Origin: Tetrahymena elliotti 4EA
Lineage: Eukaryota > Ciliophora > Oligohymenophorea > Hymenostomatida > Tetrahymenidae
Reading direction: 5' to 3'
Assembly: GCA_000231825.2 (NCBI GenBank)
Contig: JH720329.1
Span: forward strand, 190,913 to 254,912
DNA: 64,000 nucleotides
Numbering within the stretch: position 1 is the first letter of the stretch; each line of letters opens with the position of its first letter. The translations under genes were made by a program, and so were the position numbers. Below the pieces are notes generated by a model. That model did not search any database. It saw only the letters and a program-made list of their open reading frames with translations, and was not told where the DNA came from. Shown here piece after piece: positions 37,580 through 52,400 of the stretch.

Positions 37580-39229
37580 ATTTATTAATAAAATTTCATT
37601 AAAAACGAGAAATAATCCATTAAGAATGAAGTTTAGTAATTACTCTTAACGTTTTTGAGCAAATAATTTATTAATACCATACAATATATTACTTTTTTTA
37701 TCTGTTATAATATTTAAGTTACATTTTTCAGAATTTTTATTTATTGTTTTAAAAACATCAAAATCAAATAAAATGTCTATTTTATATGATAAGAAAATTG
37801 CATTTGAAAAACACTGTTTTCTATTTGACTTTTTGGAAAATTTTATTTCTTACATTATTTTGCATCATTTGATTAATTTTTCAAAAGGAAATTTTCTTTA
37901 TTTTTTTGTTTTTTTCTTAAAAAATAAAATTAATGAAAAGTCAAAAATTTAAGTACTAGATTTTTCGTCTATTAAATATATTTTTAATTCCAATCAAAGA
38001 TTATATTATTTTCTAGCATTTTGTTTTTTCTCAATTTTTCTCAATAGGTTTTATTTAATCTAGAACTCAATCAAAAATATCTTTAAGGGTTTATTTATTC
38101 TTGTCTTTATATTAATATTTTTCCCAAAAATAAGCAGATTTTCTTCTGACTATCTTAAAGATTTTTTTGAGAAAACAATTAAAAAATTTTTTTGGATACT
38201 GTAGATTGTTATTTGTAAAAAATTTTTTATTTCAATTTTAAACATTTGCCCTCTTCCTAAATTGTCAAATAAACTTCTTAAATCTCAAAATAGTGAAAGC
38301 TTAAATGATTGAAGATCTAAGGTATAAAATTCCCTTAATTTGAGCATTTTTAAAAAATGCTAAAATCTAATCTATGGGAAAATGAGGAAATAGTTGAAAT
38401 ATGATTCTTGCAAAATAAAATTTATTTACCAATTAATCTTCTCAATAAAATAATATTTAAAAAAATGAAAAAACTATTTAACTCTGTAAAAATATGTTAT
38501 AGAAAAGAATATTTCAATTTACATCTTTACAGTTTAAAAAATATACAGAGAAAATAAATTAATATTGAAAATAATGATCATTAAAATATAAATAAATATG
38601 ATTGATATTTTAACTTAAAAGGAAAATCTTTCTTTTTACAAATGTGTTTACTTTCATAAAATGTCCTTACGCATTTTTATTTTTTGTACTTTTAAATTAG
38701 ATTCTTTTGATTATGGTATGGGTAAAAATATCAATTATTTAGAATCAGTAGAGAGAATGAATTTAAAAAAGTTGAATCTAAATATTGTAATCTTAAGATA
38801 TGATAAACAAATTATTAAATAATTTAAAAATGAATTCTCATAGAAATTAAAGAAAGGCCTAACATTTGCGCATAATTTACCTTAATGATGAATATAATTC
38901 TATAACCAATTTTCTTTTTCAAGTTTTATTAAATGGATATTTATCTTAAAATATTAATTAGTAAGCTAATAATAGAACACATAGTTAATGACTGACTGAC
39001 TCTTAGCTGAAAAAGATTCATTTAATTATATAATGTGTTTATCAATATTTCAAAATGGGATGTAATTTAAAAAGTTGATTAAATAATATCTATGAAGCGC
39101 TTTAAGTAAAATCAGGCTTAAAAATCAAAGTACAAATTGAGATCAAAGAAATTATTTATTTTAAGTATCAAAAATAACTAAATAACTTAAATAAGAAAAA
39201 GCTAAACAAGCACATTTAATTTTCTCAAA
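37580..39229 (+). other. spacer between giant genes B and C
   Basis: The 1.65-kb AT-rich spacer contains long T runs and no recognised gene or repeat. It presumably carries the terminator/poly(A) region of B and the promoter of C. Confidence 0.45.
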
Positions 39230-42200
39230 ATGTTCTAAAATCAAATCACTAAATTCTTTGTGATATTTGTAATATTTTTAAAAATATGCTATTGTTATGA
39301 GTGTCCAAATCTATCTACATATGATAGTAAATTTTATTTTATTAGAATATTTTAAATATCTTCAAAATTTAAATAGATCCTTAGAAGAATCAGGGTTATG
39401 CAGTAAAAAATTATCTTAGAATACCTAAAACAAATGTTTTGGTTGTAAACACATACTACTAATAAAATGAAGATTCTAGCATAGTCTACTATAATGATAT
39501 GTCTTCTTCTTCAGGAGAAATCATAAATATCATAAAGCGTATTTATAAATTGCATATTTGTTAATTGGTTTATTACATTTATCATTCTATAAAAATAGCT
39601 AATTATGTAATCTTAGATATGTAATATAATACTTAAACTGACCAAATTGTAATATCTAATTATGACAATCTCATATTCGCAGATCCTTACACATTAAAAC
39701 CTATTTCCTCTTTTTCTATCCCTAACCTATCATCCATCTAGATAGTAAAAGATACCAATTACATCATCCTAACTAATTCATACAATACGCTATAAATTTT
39801 TGACTTTGTCCTTTAAAAAGTAGTGTTATTGATGGATAATACTTCAGAGCTTGAAACCTTTCCAAATTAATTTTGGATATATTAATACTATTCAGATATC
39901 TATACACTAAAAAATGAAAAAACAATTATAGTTACTACAAACAAGAGGGGAGTTATAGCATGGGGGATAGATCTTGAAAAATTGACTTACAAATTTTATG
40001 GATATATTCAAGATTGTAATAAATTTATTTTAAAAAAATAAATGTACAAAAATATATTGTTTATTAAATTAAATAGCGGTAGTAATAACGCAAGGCGATA
40101 AAAAGAGATGTTTTACAAAGCATCCAACGGAAGATATTATCTTTATGGCAGGATAAAATTTACAGCTATTAGCAGTTCAAATAGTTGACATAGAAAATAA
40201 AGTATACAATACTCTTTTAAATGAATGTAAATAATAATAATCTTTTAGACTTTTTGTTTTTTAATTATTTAAAAAAATATAAAAAACTCAAACAAAAAAT
40301 TGAGTTTAATCAGAATAATTTATCTTGAATTATTCAAAAATTTTTAAAAACTCTCTCATTTTCAATCAACTCTTTCTTTCGAGTTCTGAAAACAATTTAA
40401 TATTTCATTAAATTATTTGAGAAGACGACAATTTTAAAGATATTAAATATTTATCATTCTTTTTAAACAATTTAAAAAAACAATTTTTTATTAAAAATAG
40501 ATTTAAATATTGAACATACTAGTGGTAAGCTTGATAATATTTAATTTGTATATCAAGAGTATTAAGGATACTATTATCCTTGCGTTTGGGTTGGTGAAGA
40601 AGAATATATTTATTATGTATACTTATATATTGAAGCTGATTTCACAGCTATGTACCTTGATGGGTACTATAGTTAATAAATTTCAACTTATTACAGATGG
40701 TATACTATAGAAGAAAATAGTTAATTCTTTATATCTTCGCTTAACTACATTACAATATTTAACTATTAGACATTTGAGTACATATATAATCTATGTAATT
40801 TTTAATTAATTAAATTCAATAGTTGCAATATATATATTATTTTTTAGATTTCTATGGAGACCTCTACAGTAGAAAATTTATAAGACAAAAAGATGGAGAA
40901 CATGATAGATTTGTTTTGCTATCTGGCAATTAGGTTTTACTGTATGATAAAGGGGTTTTCGGAACTTATTATACTGACACCTAAAAGCCTGCTTTATAAG
41001 GTTAGGTTAAAAATAGTTATAGTAGCTTTTATCAAATTAAAAATACTTTCGATTGGTACTTTATGAAAAGTGAAAATCAATAAAGCAGTTTGATTTTTAC
41101 TTTTCGTCTTTATCCATTAAGTGAATAAGAATAAGTAATTTTAAATTTTAGTTTCTAATATTTCAATATTAATATATTTAAAAGGTTATTGATATTACAC
41201 AATCATATGGGCTATCTTGGAATTAAATCAATTAAAATTTAGATCCATTCTTCTTGAATGATAAAATATGGGTTGCAGTAGCCTTTCCAAGCAAAAAGGA
41301 CACCGAAAATTATTTATTCTAACTCATTAATTCTTAATCTTCAACTGAAAGATATTATCTCACTTCTAATTAAAGTGACGTAACCTCTATTAAAACGTCA
41401 TATGCTATTCCTTCTTTAGAAGATAAAGACAATTTGGAATTAATTGGTATCGATATAAATGGTAACATATATTCTTGGGATCTTAGCAAGGATAATACTC
41501 CATTTAAATATTCAAAAAGCTTTAGTAATTAATTCTAAAACAACATTATTTGAATTTTATTAATTTTTTTAAAAAAGGTTTGTGTAAAAACTCATAAATT
41601 GGTCAAGTTTTTCAATACTAATAGATAAAAAAGTTAATATTATCATGTGACGATAATAATGTTTATTCTTTTGATTTATAGACAGGAGGATATTAGTTTA
41701 TTTCAAAATTTACTACTCAACCTTTAGCCTTAAGAGCATTCTCAAGCTCTTCTTTAATAGCAATAGGTGATTTTAACTCTGGAATAGCATTAATATATAA
41801 ATTTAATTCATAGTCTTTTGATTTTTTTCTTTAGATCTAATCAAATTAAATACTAGATAAACTTATCTACATAGAAATGTTGAATGATCAAACAATATGG
41901 ATCTAATATATTTAAAGAAATTTATTTTATTCTATTGGTGATTGCCTAAATGACTCGAATCTATGTACTTAATGTACACAAAAGTACTACTTTGATGCAA
42001 CAAGCTAGTATGATAAAAGTGGTGTGTATGGAATGGGTACAGTAGACAAACCTTTTACTACTTCAGAGAATTTTCTTACAGCAATGATAAAGGTAATTAG
42101 ATCAAAAAATTTTCCAATATCTTTTTGTATAATTTAATATTTTCAGAAAAGCTTATTTTACTTATAAAAAGGCCTAATAATATAAATAATTGATTCATGG

Positions 42201-45200
42201 AGTTTCTAATATGAATGTAGAAATTTTGATATCACCAGACAACAAGCTGGAATTAAATCCAAATTTAATGGACTTTGATTTTAATAGAATTATCTCATTA
42301 AATTTTCAAAGTTAATAATCTGGAACTTACTCTAGTTTAGAGTATAAAGGTACTTTAAGCTTGCAAAATTATAATCAAATAGACTTTTAAGATATTATCA
42401 TTTACTTTTAGCTAAGCCAAGATAACAGTGATTGTGGTTTAGTTTTAGCTAATATTCAATAAGGAATAAGTTTGAATAATATATAACTATTGAGTGACAA
42501 AAAAACTTCTATCCCTAAAAGTTGTCAATCAATTTACATAGATTCATGTAAGCTGAGGATTAAAAAATACAATATAAATAAAGAAGATTTTACCAATCAT
42601 CAATCTATTATCTCTACCTTTAACTCTACTTCAGTAAACATTTCCTTTATCTCTCAATAAAAAAAATATATTTTTTATTTTATTAGATTATACTTGAAAA
42701 TATTTCTTTAACTGAATCTACACTTGGTGATAGCTTTAGCATCTTGTCTCAATAGTCAAATATTTAAGCTACTATCAGTAATTTGACTTTATCTAGTAAT
42801 ATATGCCCATAAACTTCCAATTAAAATGACGAAGTAATATCTGTCTTATTTTCTGCAGGGTTATTTACTGTTACTAATATGACCATGGCATAAAATACTC
42901 TTTGTAAAAAATCTATCTTCTCTACTGTTTCTGCACTGTCTTAGAATAATTAAATCTTTTCTTTTGAAAATATAAATTTGTAAAACAACTTGTTCTAAGC
43001 AAGAACAACTTATGTATTCTTTGATGCATTTTATTCCATGAGATCCTCTCCTTCTCATAAGCTTAATCTAAAAAATGTGACTTTTTTGAATAACTAGCTG
43101 GTTAAATATGGTGATAATGATATGATTGTTTCCTCTTTTTTCCAGACAAGCAAGATTGCTGATATCACTATCATAGATACTAAACTTAATAATCACTTCG
43201 ATATATAATTGGGAATTTTTGAAAATGCTATTAATGTCAACATAAATAAATTTTATTGTGAAAATGATGAAATTTTCTTTTCTAACATTCCTAATAGATA
43301 AACTGTTGGGTGTCTATAGCTTTAAGAAGTTTATGACACAAAGATGACAGATATTTAAGTTACTAAAAAGAAATCATAGGATTCAACTTTAATATCTCTT
43401 CAAAATAATTAAATTTAGTAATCCAATTTATAAATAATAAAAGGAAGCTTTAGTGATATAATTCTGAATTAAAATGGTGTCAATACCGTAGCAATACCTC
43501 TCTATGTTGTAAGTAATTATCAAATAGATATGTAGCTTGATACTTGTTTATTTTCAAATATATTTTTATAAAGTATTTAATATACTTTAACTTATTCTAC
43601 TACAGCTCTATGGGTAGTCAATTATGTTGGCTCTGTCATAATTAAAAACTCTTAGTTCTTAAATTCATATAGCAATTCATAATATGGCTTTATTTACATA
43701 CAAACAAATTAGCTTATCATAGATAATGTTTCATTTAAAAACTCTACCTTCACAAACAACTAGTCTTTATAGCTTTTCAATTCATAAGGAGGTATGATAA
43801 ATGCCAAAGCTTCTAATATTACTATTATCGATAGTGATTTCTCAGAAGCTACTGCTTCTAAAGGATCTTTCCTTTACCTAACTTCTTTTGGTTAAACCTT
43901 CTATCTTAATTTTACTAATATTTTATTTAGTGAAGGATATGCTATGTTAGATGGTGGTGCAATGTTCATTGATACAAATGGATTATTATTATAATTAAAC
44001 TGTAATAATTGTTAATTTAACAATATATTTACTATCTTCACTTCAGCATCTACTATTGGACAATAGTAAGTTATTTTTAAATTTTAAAACTTTAATAATT
44101 TAATTTTAAAATAGAAAGTATGCACAACTTAAAACAAAAGATAAAAGTTCTGCTACTTTTAAAGGAGGCTATATTAAAAATACATATGGAGTAATAGATA
44201 ATTATTTTATTGATGTAAAGAATATGGATCTTTAGTTTTTGCAAATTCAAAGTATCTCCTCTGAAAATTTTATCACCAATTCTATTGCAAATTATTATTA
44301 TTAGAATTAAGAATCAGGTCATCAATTTGCTACATTAGCTAATTTGCTAAATTCAACTTTACTTATTGATAACTGTAATATTGAAAATATTTAAATAAGT
44401 TCTGTAAAATCAGTTTTTCCATTATTGATTAGCTCTCAAAACTCTAAAATCACATTAAGTGATTCAGTTTTTTAAAACTCTAACTTTACTACATCAGCAA
44501 TTTATACATCTCAAAGTAATTTGATAATGACTAAAGTTAAATTTGAAAATGTTAATCAAATAAAAGCTTCAAGCAGATTGCTACAATAAGATGCTTACCA
44601 AAACCCTAGTGATGAGGGAAATTCTTTAATTATTGCTGATTAGACTTAAATTAACATAAATACAAATAGCATATTTTCTTCTATTGATTGTACTTAAAAC
44701 TGTAATGGAGGAGCCTTATAAGTGAACTAAGGTATATTAAATATTGATTCAACTACATTCTCTCTGGTCAAAGTAAATATTCATTCATTTAAATTTTTTA
44801 AATTTTAATTTTTATACTTCTATGATAGTCATCTTTTGGTGGTGCTTTATTTATATAAGGTATGAATTAGACGAACTAAATATCAAATACTAAGTTCTTA
44901 AATTGTAATTCCTAAAATGATGGAGGAGCTATTTACTTTAACTCTCTATTAACTGATGTAAATTTAATTGTCAATTGAAATGTTGTTTAAATTTTTTTTA
45001 ATTAATTAGAAGTTTTCTTTGAATATTCATTCTAGTGTCTTTTAATAAAACTCGTGTAACAATAGAGGAGGAGCTATATTTGTAAACTCATAAACTTTAA
45101 ATGCTATAAATAAAAAAATATTAATGGAAAATTCCAAAGTTATAGGTAATGAAGCAAGTATTGGAGGCGGTATATTTAACCAAAACTTATCTGTTAATAC

Positions 45201-48200
45201 AAACACTGACAATGAATTCTCTGGAAACATAGGAAATATTTATGGTGGTGATAAAATATCCTATCCTTCACAAATGTCAATCACAAATATGGAATCATTT
45301 TTGAAAATAAATGATGGTATAATAGATGGATAACAGATAAGAATTAATAATTTTAGGAGTGGTGGCAATTTAACTGATATATAAATTATCTTTTTAAATA
45401 ATAATAAGGAAATTGTTTTTCCTATAACTTCTGATGAATTAGAAACATTCTCTGTAAAAATCAATTTTGACCCAAATATAAAATAATAGTCATCATATTC
45501 GATTTCAGGAGATACATAAGTGAAATATAATAAATCTTTGAAAGCTTTTAAATTTGATAACATTACTCTAATTGGTACTCCAGGATCATAAGCAAACATA
45601 TTATTCACTTCTGAACAAATATACACTTTAAATGAAAAAACATAATAATTTGAATAAAATTATTCATTTTTAGTCACTATTAATTTTAGATTATGTGGTC
45701 CAGGAGAACAATCTGCAACAATAGGATAAGAAACATAATGCTAAATATGCCCAATTAATTATTACTCTTTTGAAGCTTCTGATTGTAAAGAATGTCCTTA
45801 GGGAGCTATTTGTAATGGAGGGACTTAGTTAGTTACAAATCCTGGCTACTGGCGTAGAAGTAATAGCAGTGATGAAGTTTTAAGATGTTCAAATCTACCT
45901 GATAACTGTGTCGGAGGTGATTATGGAGATTAAACATGCTACGAAGGTCATATAGGTGCTTTGTGTGAAGAATGTGATGTAAGTTATAATTAATTAAATG
46001 TTTGTTGTAAATATTTCCAATTTTTAAATTAAAGATATATGGTCAAAGCTGGAGCACATCATATGCTAAATCAGCCAAATTTTAATGTACTAGATGTGAT
46101 GAGATAAAAGGAAATATATGGATAGTTGTACTTATGACAATATGGACACTTATATCTATGTGTCTTGCTATTAAAGGAGATGTCGATGTGCTTAGAGAAA
46201 AAGTTGCTGTTTTGACTATATAAAAGCATCTTAAAAGAAAATCTGTATCAGTTACTAGAGAGAAAAGATAAACTTCTATAAATTATAAATCAGGTGTTTC
46301 TTTTAATTCATATTAAGATAATAAGTAATTTAGGTAACCCTCGATCTAATTTTATTAATAAAAAAACAAAACCATGCAATTCAAATCTGATGAAGATAAA
46401 TCTGGAATTTTAATAAAAATGTTAACAAATTATGTATAAATAGTTGGATCTATTGCTACTTTTAATCTATCTATTCCTTCAGGTAAATTTTTATTTATTG
46501 TAATATAAATTAACTAAATTTTTTATGAAAAAAACTAACCGTTCATTTGCTTTGATTTTTAAAATACTCTTTTGGTTTTTTTAAAAAAGTCTTAATTTTT
46601 TATGAATTCTTTAATTATTTATTCTTTTAAGCAAAAATAATTTTTTATTTCAAGGTATTTTTGAATTTCCTCAATCAGTAGGTGAACCTTTAAAGCAAAC
46701 TATGAATTCTCTTGACTGTGCCTTACAAGGATTAGATTCATCTGTACCAATAATCTATCTTAGGCTTATATTTTCTCTTATCATTCCTTTAATATACATG
46801 TTAATATTTTTACTATGCATGCTGCTATATTATGTGATCAAAAAAATAAGTAAGGATAAAAAATAAGATGATTAGCAATCATAAATTCCTTGGTATATTT
46901 TGACAACAGCAATTATGTTCCTTATTATTTACATTTAACCAGACTTAGTGGCTTAAATCATTGCCTTACTTTCTTGCAGATAAGTAGGAGATACTAAGTA
47001 TATTCTGTCTAATGTTTCTTTTCAGTGTTATACAAGCTAGCACTATTTTTATGCTCTTATTTTAATAATCCCAATGCTTATATTGTGGGTGATAATTCTT
47101 CCTGTAATTCTATTTATGGTGTTAAGAAGGAATAAAAATAATTTAGAAGATATAGATATAAAACTTAAGTATGGTTTTCTTTACAAAGAATATTAAAACT
47201 ATGCATTTTATTGGGAATTTGTAAAGATGGCAGAGAAACTAGCAATTATTTTAGCCTTAAATTTTTATTCTTAAAGTATAGTCACTAAAGCAGTTCTTGT
47301 TTTTATAGTTATCTCTTCTTATGGTATTCTATCAATGATACTTTAACCTTATTAGGAGCCAGATATAAATGAAATTGATGTAAATTCAACGAATGTTTGC
47401 GCTTTGACTGTGCTTTTAGGTCTATTTATGTATGATAATAAATTTCCTTATTTTGTATATACTTCGCTTAGTTTTATTGTTATTTTAAATCTATGGTTTA
47501 TAATAAAAATACTGAGAAGAATTGTTGGTGGATATCTTCCAAAAATTCATGAAGTAATTTAGTCTGTTGTTGTAACCTTATCTAAAAAATATAGCTATTT
47601 TTAAAGATTCGTCAAAGAAGAGACACAGAAAAAATAAATTAAACCTGAGGTTAAATAAAGATACAAATAATTATTTTAAAAGATTTTATCTATGAAACCA
47701 TAAGAAAAGAAGGCCTTTTACCTCAAAGTCATGGAACAATAACTAAGTAAAATTTAATACAAATTTGTATTTTTAATTGAATTAATTTAATTTAGTTTAA
47801 TCCTATGCACACTTATTTTCTCGAGAAGACAATGACTTAGAGAACTAATAAACAAAGTAAGATTTAAATGAAAAAATGTTTTCTATTGATTAAGGGCAAA
47901 AGTTTTAGTCAGAAACTAGCATTAAATAATTCAAAAAATTAGAGACATCTATGATTTCTTCTCCTCCTCCTTTTGATGAAGTAGAAGTAAATTAGCCAAA
48001 AAGCAAAGATTTCAAGATGAAAGGATTAATTTAGCTGAATAATTAATTTTCTTAATCAGGTAATAAAATTATTATAAATTTTTATAATTTTAATTTTCTT
48101 ACTTTTTTATGTAAAAATAATAGAAGTAAAGGAAGATTTTTCAACTCGAAATTAAAATCTTGATTCTAATGCAATGCTTTTCAATTTTTCTTAGAAACAA

Positions 48201-48329
48201 GTGAACACAGAAAATAATAATTAAGTAATGAGTAGCCGTTAAAAAAGTGAAATTATTGATGAAGAATAAGTAGAAATTGAATTAGAATCAAATAATAATA
48301 ACTAAAATAGTGAATCTTAAAAATCATGA
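39230..48329 (+). CDS. giant propeller / beta-helix / polytopic membrane protein, paralogue C
   Basis: Exon 1 is 39230-39326 (97 nt; signal peptide, then YECPNLSTYD), exon 2 is 39377-39538 (162 nt) and exon 3 starts at 39599. A rather long intron (about 40228-40500) interrupts the propeller, and the frame after it matches B (STYYRWYT and IFNYQTFEY blocks). The propeller ends near 41900, the hinge is CLNDSNLCTQCTQKYYF, and the beta-helix runs to about 45200 with GGAI turns and SIGGGIFNQNL. The Cys-rich module (GYWRRSNSS, GHIGALCEECD) ends near 45976. The membrane core (46110-47540) contains WIVVLMTIWTLISMCLAI and GFLYKEYQNYAFYWEFVKM. The Gln/Glu/Ser-rich tail, with a Pro run after Ser (SSPPPFDE), ends at TGA 48327-48329. 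It is the longest complete copy in the window. The many short standard-code ORFs inside it, on both strands, are fragments or shadows of this gene. Confidence 0.83.
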
Positions 48330-49417
48330 TTTTTTTTAATAATTTTTTATTATTAATTAGAAAAATTAGTTTTTTCATAAAAAATTTATGTTGTGACTAT
48401 TAAATATTAAATATCTATGTTAAAAATATTATTTTATTAGCCATTATTCTGAAAAGAGATCATCATACTACAAATTTACTGAAAATATTATTAAATACTA
48501 GTCTAGTGTTTCTAATTCATAATTGAATATATATTTTTCAATATTAGAAAGTTTCTTAATCTTTATACCTAAAATTTTACAGAAAAAAAGAATTTGTATT
48601 TATTAGGATATTATTTTGTTTATATGAAAAATATTCAATTTATCAGAATTTTAAAACATTTAATTTGACATAAATGAATAAATAATTATTCCTTACTTTA
48701 TTGCTTAACATAAATTAGCAAGCTTAAATAGTTTCTCGCTTGAGTCGATATTAATTAATTTTCGTTAATTTTTAAAGAACCTTTTTTGGAACAAATTAAG
48801 ATAAAATTTCCTATTTCTTTTTACTAAGAGTAATCAATAAATTTAACTTAACCAAAAGAAAATAAATGTTTAAATTGATTGGTAACACTATAAATATAAA
48901 AAACTTAAGGTAAATTCTAAATTTATTTGTATTTTTAATTTTAAATCGTAATTGGAATCAAATAGATTTTAAACTAAAATTAAAATGATTTTTTATTATT
49001 TTTTTAAAAAAATTTAATTTTAAGATTAAAATAGAAAAACTCTGAAAAAAGTATAAATTTGAAAATTCTGGATCTTATCTATAGAGTTGATTTTATTTTC
49101 AAGAAAAAATGAAAAAGAAGTAACATATAATTCATAGCTCAATTCATAAATGATTGTTACAATATCTTATTAAAAAAAATAAATTCTTTGAATAAACAAT
49201 ATGATAGAAACATTATTTGAAAAAAAAATAATTTTTTTGATATTAAAAAATGGGTTTAGCATTCTTATTACTGATTATTACTGATTGAAGAAAGAAGAAG
49301 TAAAAATAGGAAAATTTTGTCATAAAAAAGAAAAAATTTAGATTGATTTGGATGATAATAATAATAATAATATCTAATAATAAAGAAAAGCAAAATAGTA
49401 TTTATTTTCAAATAAGA
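48330..49417 (+). other. spacer between giant genes C and D
   Basis: The 1.1-kb AT-rich spacer is the shortest between array members. It contains no recognised gene and should hold the promoter of D. Confidence 0.45.
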
Positions 49418-52400
49418 ATGATATTTAAGTAAATTCTATTTATCATATTTGGAGCATTTTTTATCCTGGAAAAAACTTATGGAGAGAAATGCCCTCTATT
49501 GTAAACTTATTCAAGTATGAATTTTAATAGAAAATTTTATTTAATCATCTCATTTGATACTTTTTGAAATACATTAGATGCAAATTTGTCTCTAGGGTTT
49601 GTAGTACGAAACTTCTTGAGACTACCTGAGACAAATATTTTACTAATCAATACTTTATATGAAGATGATCAAGACTCTAATATTATTTATTACATGGATT
49701 TATCATCTTCTTCAGGTGAAGTTATAAATGTCATAAGGCGTAATATTATTTGCTTTTTATTATGTTTTTTACATTCAAGTTTATATATAAAAAGCTAATT
49801 TTGTAATACTAGAAATGCTATATAATAGTTAGCTGGAATAGATAGTGATTTAAAACTATTACAGTATTGTATTTGCTGATCCATATACCCTTAAAGCTGT
49901 CCATTCTGTTTCTGTTTCATAATTACAAAAAATTTCTCTGATTCCAGAAACAAATTATATTATCCTTACAAAATATGAAAACACTTTGGAAATTTATGAT
50001 TTTATGTAATAAAAACTCGTACTTATTATGGACAACTCAAAAACTTTAGAAACATTTCCTGATAATTCACTAATTTTTTAGAATATTTCTTAAATCTATA
50101 CATTAAAAAATAGTCAGTAAATTATTTTAACATCAAATAGAATGGGTATTATTACATGGACATTAGATGTTAATACTTTAACCTACAGATTTAATGGATA
50201 TATAGAATAAAGTAAATTGAAAGAATTATTTAAATATATATATTATTATTTCTTTTAATTAGCTAAGCTGAAAGAAAAATTAAATAAATACATGTCATAC
50301 ACGAAACATCCTACAAAAGATATCTTTTTTATAGGGGGATATAATCTTGAAATTATAGTTGTTAAGCTAATTGATATTGAGCAAAATATTTTTGAGACTC
50401 TCTATTCATTAAGTATTAAAATTTTCAAAACTTTAGTAATACATTAATCTAAATACTGATAAAATTATTAGAATCAGATGATCTTATTAACAATATAGAA
50501 TATACTTTAATTTTAGGAGATAATGGTTAATAAATTCCTATTCTTTGGGCTGGCGATGCTCAAAATATTTATAAAATTCAAATTGAAGAGAGTTCTGATG
50601 ATTCCTATTTAAAATTATAACTAATAAAAAAAATTGAAGTACCTTAAAGTAGAAAATGGTATGTAATTAAGGAAATTCCTGTTATTTTTATTTCGTCTGA
50701 AGATTATGTATCTGTACTCAATTAATAAACAGATGAAATCGCAATGAAGTTATGTAATAAATTTTATTTGAGTTATGCATCTTATTCTTTCTTTCAAAAT
50801 AGATTTTTATGGAGATATTTAATGCAGAAAATTTATGAGATAAGTAGAAGGATTTTAAGAGCAATATATTCTTTTTGAATCTAGTTAGATACGTCTTTAT
50901 GATAAGGGAAACTTTGGTAATCCTTCTTTTTAATAAAAGAATAAATTTTAAGAAAATGTAAGACTTGGTTATGGAAGTTTTTACTAAGTCAAAAATATCT
51001 TTGATTACTACTTCATTAAAAATGGATAAGATATAGATAACAGTAAAATCTAAATTTTCCCTATTTATCCTCTTAATGATAACGGTTCTGTAATAAACTG
51101 ATTATTTTATTTCTTTATTTTATTTTTTTATTTTAATAAAGTTACTAGATATTACAGATTTATATAACTATAAATGGGGAGATATTAATTAAAATCTAGA
51201 TCCTTTTTATTTTTAAGATTCATTTTGGGTTGCTTTTGGATTTCCTAATAAAAAGGAAACTGAAGATTATTTATTTGTCATAATAGATTGTACTTCACAA
51301 TAAAAGAGATAATACTTCCTAAAATCAAATAAAACAAGTGATAGTTTAACATAGACTGCATTAGCTATTGCTTCTCTTTAAAACCCAAAAAATTAAGAGC
51401 TTATTGGAGTCGATAATTCAGGAACGATTTACTCTTGGGATTTAAGTTAAGAGGGATTTCCTTTCAAATTTTACACTAATTTTAGTAAAATTTTATTTCT
51501 AAATTAAACAAATCGTTTCATAAAATATTCTAATTTTATAATTTTGATAAAATTTATTTTATATTAGATGAATGTAAAATACCATTAATTGGAGATATTT
51601 TTTACTACAACGAGACGGTTAGCAGACTCATCTTATCTTGTAGTAGCAATCAAATACTATCCATTGATTACATCACTGGATAATATTAATTGTTGCTTAG
51701 TTTAAGTGATTAACCTGAAGCTCTAAAAGCTTTTAGTGATCCTAGCTTGGTAACTGTTGGAGATAAAAAAGATGGTGTTGCTTATATATTTAAATTCAAT
51801 CCTTAAACATAGCAATTTGACACCCTTTTGAAGCTATAAAATAATATGGTTTAAGATAACATAATTTATATAGATCTGCTTAAAGATAATACAATTTGGG
51901 TTTAGTTTGCTTTCAGTAATCTATTTTACTCTTTAGATGATTGTCTGAAAAATTCTAGTTTATGTAAACAATGCTCTCAATAGTACTATTTTGAAGCAAA
52001 AATTGAATATGATGAAAAAGGTGTTTATGGTATTGGAACCGAAGAATAGCCATTTACTTCTTCAAACAACTTTCTTACAGCCATGGTTAAAGTAAATTTT
52101 CATTTTAGATAAAAATATTACTTAATAGGGTGAATGATTTTTAAACCACAAATGTTTTTCTTAAAATCATAAAATAATTAACTATTAAATTTATTATTCA
52201 AAAGCCTCATTGTTTTGACAATATTTTTTTTATATCTATTCTAATACATATTATTAATATTACAATTTAACTATAAAGGCTCAGTACTATTAGCAAATAG
52301 TTGTAGGAGTTTCAAATCTGTTTGTAGATATTTTGGTTTCTCCTGAATATATTTTAGGATTAAATTCAAAATTATTGAATTTTGATTTTAATAACATTAT

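Noticed and set aside
45261..45626. 121-codon minus-strand ORF
   Set aside because: It lies antisense to a beta-helix/Cys-module exon of gene C that is conserved in B and D; a shadow ORF.
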